DNA of 64,000 nt, from the NCBI RefSeq assembly GCF_003515685.1, contig NZ_QWEG01000002.1, positions 62,001 to 126,000 on the forward strand. The letters are read 5' to 3'. A program made the position numbers and the translations under genes. Positions within the stretch are counted from its first letter, which is position 1. The number at the start of each line of letters is the position of its first letter. Shown one piece after another: positions 36,217-44,331 of the stretch. The DNA comes from Neobacillus notoginsengisoli (GTDB taxonomy: Bacteria > Bacillota > Bacilli > Bacillales > Cytobacillaceae). A model generated the notes under the pieces. The model was not told the DNA's origin. It worked only from the letters and a program-made list of their open reading frames with translations, and did not search any database.

Positions 36217-36705
36217 TTAGAAAAAAAGTCTATAAGTTGTATACCCAAAATCATTACCAGGGTTCAATCCGCTTTTTCCGGGAATGCTTTGCAAGTTGCC
36301 AAGGCCGATTAAGTAATGAATCAGAATTGACGCATCCTTGTCTTCCATCAATTCTTTAGGGCTTAGGTAAGCAACGTCAACAATTTCATTTTCCTGGCGC
36401 TTGATGATGCCTCCCTCTTTTGCCTCAAGTAAAAACAGAAGCAAATTGTCGCTGAACTCCGTATTAATCACACCTGTGCGCAGCCCGATTAATCCTTTTA
36501 CAACACAGTCAAGCCCCGTTTCTTCCTTTACTTCCCTTACAGCCGCTTCATCTGCTGTCTCGCCCTCATCCACAAAGCCAGCGGGAAGGGACCATTTCCC
36601 CTTCAGTCCGCCATAGCTCTTTTTTACAACAAGCCACTTGCCCTGCTCGGATATAACAAGGCCCGCAGCGCCAAGCCAGACTTTTCCGCGTTTGTTTGAT
36701 GCCAT
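36217..36705 (-). CDS. Nudix hydrolase
   Basis: 162 residues. Complete Nudix box [20 protein letters not shown] (~43-62, followed by TGL). Hydrolyses a nucleoside-diphosphate-linked substrate; the substrate cannot be told. AAAGGAGGAAACTAAA precedes the ATG. The C-terminal ~30 residues ([17 protein letters not shown]) are not part of the core domain. Confidence 0.92.
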   Translation of the reverse strand: MASNKRGKVWLGAAGLVISEQGKWLVVKKSYGGLKGKWSLPAGFVDEGETADEAAVREVKEETGLDCVVKGLIGLRTGVINTEFSDNLLLFLLEAKEGGIIKRQENEIVDVAYLSPKELMEDKDASILIHYLIGLGNLQSIPGKSGLNPGNDFGYTTYRLFF

Positions 36706-37039
36706 TTTAGTTTCCTCCTTTCAAAAAATGCCTATATAGGTTTTTCTTTTTAGGTGAATCTTGGTTGATTTGCGCTTCACAAAGGAAAGCTTCCGAGAAA
36801 AATCATCGCAGGGACAGGCGGTTTTTGCCTGTCACGAGGCACTTCGCTTTCCGCGGGGCGTCAGTGGAGCCGAATCCCGCAGGAGTCTTCGTGCCTTCCG
36901 CTTCAATCAACCTGCTTCCTTGGCTAATTTGTGTAAAAATTAAGTTTAACGTATATATATTTACATCTTATATGTATTTTTGCGTAGAAATTTGACTAAA
37001 CCATATAACGAAGGGGCAGATTGCTCTGCCCCTCAGTCA
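36706..37039. other. Gap between Nudix gene and yumB with a dispersed repeat
   Basis: About 36786-36920 carries a second Bacillus-type dispersed sequence with the blocks GCACTTCGCTTTCCGCGGGG, CCGCAGGAGTCTTCGTGCC and TTCCGCTTCAATCAACCTGC, known to me from many Bacillus intergenic regions. An inverted GACAGGC / GCCTGTC pair lies near 36815. The right end holds the yumB terminator. Confidence 0.65.
37012..37033 (-). terminator. Hairpin after yumB
   Basis: AGGGGCAGA / TCTGCCCCT, a perfect 9-bp stem; the following T run is poor (TCGTT). Confidence 0.65.
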
Positions 37040-38257
37040 TTACAGTATATTAAATTTTCCTTTTTTCAAAACAAGTCCTGCTCCTCCAACTAGGTAGAGG
37101 GAGCGGTTATCAATGACCTTCTTCATGATTGAAGCTTTGCCGCCTGTAAGCTTTTTGCCGTAAACAACGCCAATGGCATCATCTTCACCGAGTGAGCAGA
37201 CTGTGCCTTTAATATCCGGCACAAAATTCTCAAGCTCTGCCTTGCCACGGACAAGCGCGGTAAGATTTTTCGCAACGACTTCCCCTTGCTGGATAGCAAT
37301 TTGCGCAGTTGGCGGATAAGGCCTGTTGATTTCTTCATTAATCACCAGTGAGCAGTCGCCAATGATGAAAACATCTTCAAAACCGGGAACCCGGAGATCC
37401 GGCTGTACCTTTACACGGCCCCTCATCGCTTCAAATCCTGATTTTTCAATAACAGAGTTACCGCGGATACCGGCTGCCCAAACAACTGTTTCGGCCTTGA
37501 TTTCCATCGTTTCGTTCTCGCCTTTCGAAACAATGATTCCTTCAGGTGTGCACTCTTTAATTGCGGTTCCAATCATAAATTCCACGCCTTTTTGTTCAAG
37601 GACGGCAACAGCGTAATCAACCAATTCAGGATCGAATCCGGGCAGGACTGTTGGAGCAGCTTCAACACAAATCACACGGACTTTATTGAAATCAACATCA
37701 TATTCCTGACAAAGTTCCGGAATTCTGTTCCCAAGCTCGCCTAGGAATTCTATGCCGGTGAAGCCAGCTCCGCCGACAACAATCGTCAAACGCTCGTCTT
37801 TCTTTTCTTCCTCAATATTATATGTTGCGAACTGGTACTCGATATGCTCTCGGAGTTGGCGCGAGGAATTGACGTTAGTAATCCCAAATGCGAATTCCTT
37901 CAGGCCTTTTATTCCAAATGTTTCAGGCTCGCCACCTAGTGCAACCACTAAATAGTCATAGTTGATTTCGCCGTTCTCGAGAACGACTTTCTTTTCTTCT
38001 TTGTTGATTTCCATAACAGTCCCCTGAACGAAATCAACTTTATGACGATCGATGACGCTTGTAATGTCATAGCGAACACGGTCATGATGAAGTGTCCCTG
38101 CAGATGCTTCGTGAAGCCAGGTGGTTTCGTAATGATAATCATTTTTGTTTACCAATACGACCTCCGCTTCATTTACACCAAGCTGTTTTTGCAGGCGCAC
38201 CGCTGTAATGAGCCCGCCGTAGCCGGCCCCAAGGATAACAATTTTAGGGATTCTCAA
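37040..38257 (-). CDS. yumB: NADH dehydrogenase-like flavoprotein YumB
   Basis: 405 residues, type II NADH:quinone oxidoreductase family. N-terminal FAD site [14 protein letters not shown] site [11 protein letters not shown] (~160-170), and [10 protein letters not shown] near the FAD ribityl. C-terminal segment for membrane association. Passes electrons from NADH to menaquinone. The frame extends to 38335, but a TTG at 38257 behind AAGGTGGAAG matches the family start. A Rex-like site lies upstream. Confidence 0.9.
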   Translation of the reverse strand: MRIPKIVILGAGYGGLITAVRLQKQLGVNEAEVVLVNKNDYHYETTWLHEASAGTLHHDRVRYDITSVIDRHKVDFVQGTVMEINKEEKKVVLENGEINYDYLVVALGGEPETFGIKGLKEFAFGITNVNSSRQLREHIEYQFATYNIEEEKKDERLTIVVGGAGFTGIEFLGELGNRIPELCQEYDVDFNKVRVICVEAAPTVLPGFDPELVDYAVAVLEQKGVEFMIGTAIKECTPEGIIVSKGENETMEIKAETVVWAAGIRGNSVIEKSGFEAMRGRVKVQPDLRVPGFEDVFIIGDCSLVINEEINRPYPPTAQIAIQQGEVVAKNLTALVRGKAELENFVPDIKGTVCSLGEDDAIGVVYGKKLTGGKASIMKKVIDNRSLYLVGGAGLVLKKGKFNIL

Positions 38258-38387
38258 CGCAATCACTTCCACCTTTACAATATTTTTATTCCTTGCGCTT
38301 AGCATTTGCTTTAGCTGGACCATATAGTAAAACAAAATTCAATTGAATTTTGGATTCTGCTATAGCAGCTGAAAGCAACGGAAAAGA

Positions 38388-38405
38388 TTGTGATTTTGTT
38401 CACGA
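38388..38405. promoter_or_regulatory. Probable Rex (NADH-sensing repressor) operator
   Basis: TTGTGATTTTGTTCACGA matches the Rex pattern TTGTGA-N6-TCACAA with one mismatch in the arms. A half-site, TTTTGTCACAA, follows near 38430. It lies ~130 bp upstream of yumB and ~250 bp from the yumC promoter. Rex control of NADH dehydrogenase genes is known in Gram-positives; its action here is inferred. Confidence 0.6.
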
Positions 38406-38635
38406 TATTAGTCAAAAAAATGTGCTGATTTTGTCACAATTTAGTAACATTATTTCCATATCCCATCTTATTCTTTTTCCAATTTATTTTCAAGGAAATT
38501 ATTGATTTTCCTTTCTGCTTTCAAAATATTCTATAATTCAGTCTTTTCCTTTTCCCTATTTAAAGAGTATTTAAGCAAAAAATGGGAAACATAAAATATT
38601 TATTTTCCTTTCCCTTATTTTTTACAGGGAATGGC

Positions 38636-38664
38636 TTGTATTGGCAAAGTTGTGGTATGATAAT
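38636..38664 (+). promoter_or_regulatory. Probable sigma-A promoter of yumC
   Basis: TTGTAT (38636-38641) and GATAAT (38659-38664) are 17 bp apart, 40 bp before the GTG start. The rest of the gap 38258-38703 shows only AT-rich sequence and the Rex-like site. Confidence 0.6.
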
Positions 38665-38703
38665 GTGTGGACTACCTTTACTACTTTGCTGGGGGGATAC
38701 ACA

Positions 38704-39696
38704 GTGCAAGAAGAACAAAAGGTTTATGATATTACGATCATCGGGGGAGGGCCTGTTGGCCTGTTTACAGCTTTTTACGGAGGTATGAGACAGGCTTCGG
38801 TAAAGATCATCGAGAGCCTTCCGCAGCTGGGCGGCCAGCTGTCAGCGCTTTATCCTGAGAAATACATATATGATGTGGCCGGATTTCCAAAAGTCCGCGC
38901 ACAGGAATTGGTTGATAACTTAAAGGAGCAAATGGCTAAATTCAATCCTGACGTTGCGCTTGAGCAATCAGTTGAAAAAGTTGAAAAACAGGCCGACGGT
39001 ATTTTCAAGCTCACAACCAATAAAGAAACACATTTTTCAAAAACCGTCATCATTACTGCAGGAAATGGCGCATTTCAGCCACGCAGGCTTGAACTTGAAA
39101 GCGCTTCGAAATATGAGGGGACAAACCTTCATTATTTCATTGATGACCTGAACCATTTTGCCGGGAAAAAAGTTGTTGTGTTCGGCGGGGGCGACTCAGC
39201 CGTCGACTGGGCCCTTATGCTCGAGCCAATTGCTGAGAAGGTAACCATTGTTCACCGCCGGGACAAGTTCCGCGCTCATGAACACAGTGTGGAAAACCTC
39301 CATAATTCCAAAGTGGAAATCAAGACTCCATTTGTTCCGGACGAATTGATCGGCGGCGATGAAATCAGCCAGGTTGTGCTTGCAAGTGTTGATGGTTCTG
39401 AAAGGGAAGTAATCGATGTTGATGCTGTGATTGTCAACTATGGCTTTGTATCTTCTCTTGGCCCTATCAAGGAATGGGGACTCGATATTGAAAAAAATTC
39501 AATTCTTGTCAATTCTAAAATGGAAACAAATGTCCCGGGGATTTATGCCGCTGGAGACATTTGCACATACGACGGAAAAGTAAAGCTGATTGCGTGCGGA
39601 TTTGGTGAGGCGCCGACTGCTGTTAACAATGCGAAAGCGTTTATCGATCCTAAAGCAAGAGTCCAGCCATTGCACAGTACTTCCATGTTTGAATAA
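38704..39696 (+). CDS. yumC: Ferredoxin/flavodoxin-NADP+ reductase YumC
   Basis: 330 residues, thioredoxin-reductase-like FNR. FAD motif [32 protein letters not shown] motif [12 protein letters not shown] and C-terminal FAD motif IYAAGDIC; no CxxC redox pair, as expected for YumC. Start is the GTG at 38704 behind CTGGGGGGATACACA; an upstream ATG at 38641 lies inside the promoter. Supplies reduced ferredoxin/flavodoxin. Confidence 0.95.
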   Translation: MQEEQKVYDITIIGGGPVGLFTAFYGGMRQASVKIIESLPQLGGQLSALYPEKYIYDVAGFPKVRAQELVDNLKEQMAKFNPDVALEQSVEKVEKQADGIFKLTTNKETHFSKTVIITAGNGAFQPRRLELESASKYEGTNLHYFIDDLNHFAGKKVVVFGGGDSAVDWALMLEPIAEKVTIVHRRDKFRAHEHSVENLHNSKVEIKTPFVPDELIGGDEISQVVLASVDGSEREVIDVDAVIVNYGFVSSLGPIKEWGLDIEKNSILVNSKMETNVPGIYAAGDICTYDGKVKLIACGFGEAPTAVNNAKAFIDPKARVQPLHSTSMFE

Positions 39697-39735
39697 AGTG
39701 CCCGTTAAAAGTAGAATAATTTTTTACTATAACAA

Positions 39736-39765
39736 ATGCACCGGCCATATATGCGGCCGGTGCAT
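39736..39765. terminator. Strong bidirectional terminator yumC / yutM
   Basis: ATGCACCGGCC / GGCCGGTGCAT, a perfect 11-bp stem between convergent genes. Confidence 0.88.
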
Positions 39766-39772
39766 CTTATTC

Positions 39773-40141
39773 TTAATCGCACTCTTCGGGGTTTCCAACC
39801 TGCGTTGCTGTCCTGAAGGAAGAGCCGCAACCGCATGAAGCTATTGCATTCGGGTTTTCAATCGTAAATCCCCCGCCCATCAAGGATTGCTTGTAATCGA
39901 TCTTTGTTCCGCTGAGAATCGCGCTGCTCTCTTTATCGACGAGAATCTGAATGCCGAACTGTTCAAGCAGGACATCTTCTTCATTTATATCCTGGTCAAA
40001 CCCCATTCCATAAGAAAGGCCGCTGCAGCCGCCCCCCTTAACACTTACCCGCAGGAATGAACCTTCTTCTTCATTATGCTTCATCATATCTTTGATTTGA
40101 AGAGCTGCCGCTTCTGTCAAATTGACAACTTGACTTTCCAT
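39773..40141 (-). CDS. yutM: HesB/IscA-type iron-sulfur carrier YutM
   Basis: 122 residues. A-type carrier cysteines: Cys39 in GGGCSGLSY and the CGCGSSF pair near 103-105. Conveys Fe-S clusters to apoproteins. Neighbours yumC, yuzB and (after the inserted operon) yuzD/yutI make an iron-sulfur and redox cluster. Start at 40141 behind GGAGGGATTCGG. Confidence 0.93.
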   Translation of the reverse strand: MESQVVNLTEAAALQIKDMMKHNEEEGSFLRVSVKGGGCSGLSYGMGFDQDINEEDVLLEQFGIQILVDKESSAILSGTKIDYKQSLMGGGFTIENPNAIASCGCGSSFRTATQVGNPEECD

Positions 40142-40228
40142 CCGAATCCCTCCTTTTTCTTTCCCTTACTATCAGTATATTTCAGCAAGGCATCTATTCT
40201 CAACATGTCTGCCTACTATTGGAAAAAA

Positions 40229-40468
40229 TTAAAACATTGGGTTATCGTCCAGGTATTGATAAATATTCTCCACCAGTTCTTCCGGAGTGCTGCCTGTTAC
40301 GGGATCTCCATTTACAAGTGCATATAGCGAAGAGGCACATTTTCCGCAGTATCCAAGGCATCCATACTCAATAATATCAAGGTTGGGATCCCGTTGGAGC
40401 CGCTCCCGTGCAGCCTGCGCCCCGCTAGCGAGATTGCTGATGCAAAATTCAATCATTGGTTTAATCAT
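40229..40468 (-). CDS. yuzB: DUF1450 protein YuzB
   Basis: 79 residues. Conserved cysteines in IEFCISN and [10 protein letters not shown] fit a thioredoxin-like ferredoxin fold that may bind a cluster or metal. Length and position (yutM-yuzB-yutJ) as in B. subtilis. Start behind GAGGTGAGCCC. Confidence 0.9.
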   Translation of the reverse strand: MIKPMIEFCISNLASGAQAARERLQRDPNLDIIEYGCLGYCGKCASSLYALVNGDPVTGSTPEELVENIYQYLDDNPMF

Positions 40469-40691
40469 GGGCTCACCTCATTTATACACCACCTTATCCT
40501 ACCTCTTTTCTATGCTTCAGTCAATTACCATATCTCCATCAACATTGTCAATACAATAACTGAATTTGTTGAGATATTGTCAACATTTCGATATACTCTT
40601 ACTGAGCGAAAGAAAGCGTTTCATTATTATTCCGCAAAAATTTTGCCCGTACCATTTCACTATTTTTGCCACAGACAAAAGGGGAATCTTT

Positions 40692-41759
40692 ATGACGAAT
40701 TTAGTTATCCTGGGTGGAGGATACGGCGGGATGAGACTGCTTAACGAGTTACTTCCTAGCCACCTTCCTGATGATGTATCGGTCACGCTTGTCGACCGGG
40801 TTCCTTACCACTGCCTAAAGACCGAATATTATGCGCTTGCTGCCGGGACAGTCTCAGACCGAGAGCTCCGGGTTGATTTTCCTGAGCATCCTCGCCTTGC
40901 ACTCCGTTACGGTGATGTAACCGGAATTCATTTGGACGACCGGCACGTTGCATTTAGTGATGGAACAAAAGTTTCTTACGATATACTCGTGATTGGTCTC
41001 GGCTGCGAGGACAAATACCACAACGTACCCGGTGCAGACCAATACACCCTCAGCATCCAAAGCATCGGAAAATCACGGCAAACTTACCAGACATTGAGCA
41101 ACCTGGCTGCCGGTTCGACTGTTGGCATTGTCGGGGCTGGCCTCAGCGGAGTTGAACTTGCTAGCGAACTGACAGAAAGCAGGCCTGACCTGAAAGTAAA
41201 GCTGTTCGACAGAGGGGCCCATATCCTGTCCGATTTTCCAGACAGGCTCAGTGAGTACGTCGAGAATTGGTTCTTGCGGCACCGCGTGGAAATCGTCAAC
41301 CATTCAAATATTACAAGAGTAGAAGAAAAGCTGCTTTATAACAACGATGAACCTGTCCCTTGCGATGCCATTGTTTGGACAGCAGGTATCCAGGCAAGCC
41401 ATGTTGTCCGGGAACTTAAAGTGGAAAAAGATTCATTGGGCCGGCTCAAAGTGGCCCCTCACCACCATCTTCCAACGGATGAAAATGTTTTTGTTGTCGG
41501 AGATTGCGCGAGCCTTCCGCATGCCCCAAGCGCACAGCTAGCAGAAGGACAAGCAGAGCAAATCGCTGAAGTTTTGCGAAAAAGATGGAGCGGAGAAGCA
41601 CTCCCTGAAACCTTCCCGCCGATTAAACTAAAGGGCGTCCTAGGCTCCCTCGGCAAAAAACAAGGATTCGGAATGATGGCCGACCATGCTATCACCGGGC
41701 GGGTCGCAAGACTATTGAAGTCGGGCGTATTATGGCTATATAAGTATCATAAAGGCTGA
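40692..41759 (+). CDS. yutJ: NADH dehydrogenase-like flavoprotein YutJ
   Basis: 355 residues from the ATG at 40692 behind AAAGGGGAATCTTT. FAD motif VILGGGYGGM, NADH motif GIVGAGLSGVELA, and VFVVGDCASLP. A second type II NADH dehydrogenase-like protein, about 45 residues shorter than YumB at the C-terminus. Last backbone gene before the inserted glycoside operon. Confidence 0.92.
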   Translation: MTNLVILGGGYGGMRLLNELLPSHLPDDVSVTLVDRVPYHCLKTEYYALAAGTVSDRELRVDFPEHPRLALRYGDVTGIHLDDRHVAFSDGTKVSYDILVIGLGCEDKYHNVPGADQYTLSIQSIGKSRQTYQTLSNLAAGSTVGIVGAGLSGVELASELTESRPDLKVKLFDRGAHILSDFPDRLSEYVENWFLRHRVEIVNHSNITRVEEKLLYNNDEPVPCDAIVWTAGIQASHVVRELKVEKDSLGRLKVAPHHHLPTDENVFVVGDCASLPHAPSAQLAEGQAEQIAEVLRKRWSGEALPETFPPIKLKGVLGSLGKKQGFGMMADHAITGRVARLLKSGVLWLYKYHKG

Positions 41760-41780
41760 GCCTGCTAACAATCTATGAAA

Positions 41781-41834
41781 AATCCCCTCTAACTGACAGG
41801 ATGATCGGGAATCACCTTGCAGGAAGAGGGGATT
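41781..41834. terminator. Terminator yutJ / end of glycoside operon
   Basis: AATCCCCTCT / AGAGGGGATT with T7 on the plus strand and a TTTTTC tail on the minus strand. It can stop both convergent units. The ~65 bp to the GH13 stop hold only a weak CCACAC/GTGTGG hairpin. Confidence 0.82.
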
Positions 41835-41900
41835 TTTTTGTTGTTATCATCTGGAATGTATAGTTTATATTAACTTATTCCCACACTGTGGTGGTGTACT

Positions 41901-43601
41901 TTACTCTTTAATCCATACGAACTCATAAGGCTTTAATTGAAGTTTATCTTCAACTTCCTTGCCAGATAGGATGTCTATCCCTTTTCGCTCAAGATGAACG
42001 GTCGTTTCTTGATGGTCGACATTCAAAATGAATAATATAGAATCACCGGTTTTGTCATTCACTCTTTCTAACGCAAATACTTTATTGCCTAAGTCAATGA
42101 CCGTTTGGCTGGCAATTGGAGAAAATGCAGACTGCTGTTTTCTAATCGCGATTAAGTCAAGGAGACTATTAAATATCGTTTGTCTCCGCTTGCTCCCGGT
42201 TAATTCCCCAGCCAATTTACCAAGCTCAAGCTTTTCGCGGTTAATCCTTCGGTTGATTCCAGACTCCTCAAGCCCCTTATAATCATTCCTTGACCCTAAT
42301 AGAGAATGATAATAAATTGCCGGGACACCAACTACAGACAATAGAATCGCATGGGCTGCAATGATTTTCTGGTTTTGCTGATCTTCATCGGTATCTTCCG
42401 TTTTATTTATTAATGCATCGGAATAATTGATGTTCAATTCATATACAGACTGGCTTCCATCGGGATTATTTTTATATGAAATTTTTCCGCCGTTTTCTAC
42501 TACTTTGTCAACGAGCAGCTGCCTGTCTGCGTCCGTTAGTATTCCTTCTGTTGGCCGCAGCCCAATTCCATCATGGCTTGCCAAAAAGTTAAAATAGGTA
42601 GCTTTGTCTGAAACTTTATTGATTGTTTTAGCCCATGAATTTAATTTTGTCGGGTCATGGGTTGTTAAAGTAAATAATACTAATGGCGGCAAGGTAAACT
42701 GATACACCATGTGCGCTTCATTGGTTCCATCGCCAAAATAGCTAATGTTTTCAAGATGAGGAACATTCGTCTCGGTTATAATTTGCGTATTAGGTTTAAA
42801 GTACTCAAGAATCAGATTCCAAAGTTGAATAATGGCATGCGCCTCAGGCAAATGCATGCAAGTCGTTCCTGATTCTTTCCAAATGAATCCGATTGCATCG
42901 AGCCTAATACTCGTTGCTCCTTTCTGGGCATAATCCAGTAAAATATCGGTCATTTCAAGCAGGACTGGAAAATGGCCAAAATTCACATCGACCTGGTCCT
43001 CACTGAAGGTTGTCCATGCCGTTTTAGTCCCATTTTCCCCCTTGTATTCATGAAATAGCGGGGATGTCCGCGGCCTTACTACCCCTGATGCATCAAATTG
43101 GTCGTCGCGGGGGATAAAATAATTCTCAAATTCGGGATTGTCCTTTACGTATTCCTGGAACCATCCACTGGATTTTGAGATATGGTTTGCTACAAAGTCA
43201 AACATGAGCCGGTAATCATTAGACAGTCTTTTTATATCATCCCAATCCCCTAGGTCGGGATTGATTTCCCTGTAATCAGTCACAGAGAAGCCATCGTCAG
43301 AGGTATAAGGGAACATAGGCAGAATGTGGATGTCCGTAATCCCATCTTTCACATAGGTTACTAAAAACTTATGCAAAACCTCTAGAGGGCGTAATCCTTC
43401 TTCATAAAAACTATCACCGTACGTAATTAAGTATGTCGTTTTTTCAGAAACCGGGCTAGATGTTCCGAGCTTCTTGTTCTCCCATAAATCAACTAGCTTT
43501 TGAAAATCGGCAAAATAGTGCCCCTTATAGTCTTCTCCATAAATCTCTTTTAGCTTGTCAGCTATTCCTTGCAGAAGTTTTTCTTTTGTCAAGGCAACCA
43601 T
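41901..43601 (-). CDS. GH13 subfamily 18 sugar phosphorylase (YcjM-like; glucosylglycerate or sucrose phosphorylase type)
   Basis: 566 residues. (beta/alpha)8 GH13 barrel with region I DFVANH, nucleophile Asp235 in SIRLDAIGF, acid/base Glu277 in ITETNVPH, and stabiliser Asp344 in LASHDGIG. The pattern is that of phosphorylases rather than hydrolases: it would cleave an alpha-glucoside with phosphate to give alpha-glucose 1-phosphate. E. coli YcjM, in the matching cluster, is a glucosylglycerate phosphorylase (established); the acceptor here is unproven. Last gene of the operon, 39 bp after pgmB. Confidence 0.88.
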   Translation of the reverse strand: MVALTKEKLLQGIADKLKEIYGEDYKGHYFADFQKLVDLWENKKLGTSSPVSEKTTYLITYGDSFYEEGLRPLEVLHKFLVTYVKDGITDIHILPMFPYTSDDGFSVTDYREINPDLGDWDDIKRLSNDYRLMFDFVANHISKSSGWFQEYVKDNPEFENYFIPRDDQFDASGVVRPRTSPLFHEYKGENGTKTAWTTFSEDQVDVNFGHFPVLLEMTDILLDYAQKGATSIRLDAIGFIWKESGTTCMHLPEAHAIIQLWNLILEYFKPNTQIITETNVPHLENISYFGDGTNEAHMVYQFTLPPLVLFTLTTHDPTKLNSWAKTINKVSDKATYFNFLASHDGIGLRPTEGILTDADRQLLVDKVVENGGKISYKNNPDGSQSVYELNINYSDALINKTEDTDEDQQNQKIIAAHAILLSVVGVPAIYYHSLLGSRNDYKGLEESGINRRINREKLELGKLAGELTGSKRRQTIFNSLLDLIAIRKQQSAFSPIASQTVIDLGNKVFALERVNDKTGDSILFILNVDHQETTVHLERKGIDILSGKEVEDKLQLKPYEFVWIKE

Positions 43602-43640
43602 CCTTTAGTTACGAGTATGGGTCTGGACTTCTTCCTTCCA

Positions 43641-44315
43641 TTACTCTCTATTTTTCCTATTAGCAAATGAGACTTTTATTAATTCCCAAACCAGCTCACT
43701 TGTATCTTTCAGCAAATAATCGGCTTCATCCAGGCTTTCGCCAACCCCGACAGCAAACATGCCAGCGGCTTTAATGGCTTGAACACCTGCGGAAGCATCT
43801 TCAATTCCAATTGACATGGAAGGGGTTGCATCGAGTCCTTCGCATGCAGTCAGGAATATTTCCGGGTCAGGTTTTGAATTTGCAATTTTTGCAGCATCCG
43901 CGCAATAATGAAATTCTTCTACCAGATTGAGAGCGTTCAATACAGTCATCGCATTTTTCGAAACCGAAGCGAGTCCAATCGGTATTCCCTCTGCTTTAAT
44001 GGCCGTTAAAAGCTCTTGGACTCCCGGCAAAATATCTTTCGGAGTCAGTTGCTTTAATAGTTCGCAATAATGGCTGTTCTTTTTGGCTGCGAGCTCTTCC
44101 TTCTCTTCGCTCGTAAAATCTTCCTGGCGGTTTCCTTCTTTTAGGATGAGCTCAAGAGAATCCATTCTGCTAATCCCCTTAAGATTTTCATTAAACTTTT
44201 CATCTATGAAAATACCTAAATCTTCAGCTAGGTCTTTCCAAGCCAGATAATGATAATGAGCGGTATCTGTAATAACGCCATCCAAATCGAAAACGACAGC
44301 TTCTATCTTCCCCAT
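43641..44315 (-). CDS. pgmB: Beta-phosphoglucomutase (YcjU-like)
   Basis: 224 residues, HAD superfamily. FDLDGVITDTAHYHYLAW (nucleophile and acid/base Asp), cap motif GISRMDSLELIL, ASVSKNA, SKPDPEIFL and GIEDASAGVQA are all typical of beta-PGM. Converts beta-glucose 1-phosphate from the GH65 enzyme to glucose 6-phosphate. ATG 44315, 16 bp after the GH65 stop, behind AAAGGGGCTGCAGGGAAT. Confidence 0.93.
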   Translation of the reverse strand: MGKIEAVVFDLDGVITDTAHYHYLAWKDLAEDLGIFIDEKFNENLKGISRMDSLELILKEGNRQEDFTSEEKEELAAKKNSHYCELLKQLTPKDILPGVQELLTAIKAEGIPIGLASVSKNAMTVLNALNLVEEFHYCADAAKIANSKPDPEIFLTACEGLDATPSMSIGIEDASAGVQAIKAAGMFAVGVGESLDEADYLLKDTSELVWELIKVSFANRKNRE

Positions 44316-44331
44316 ATTCCCTGCAGCCCCT

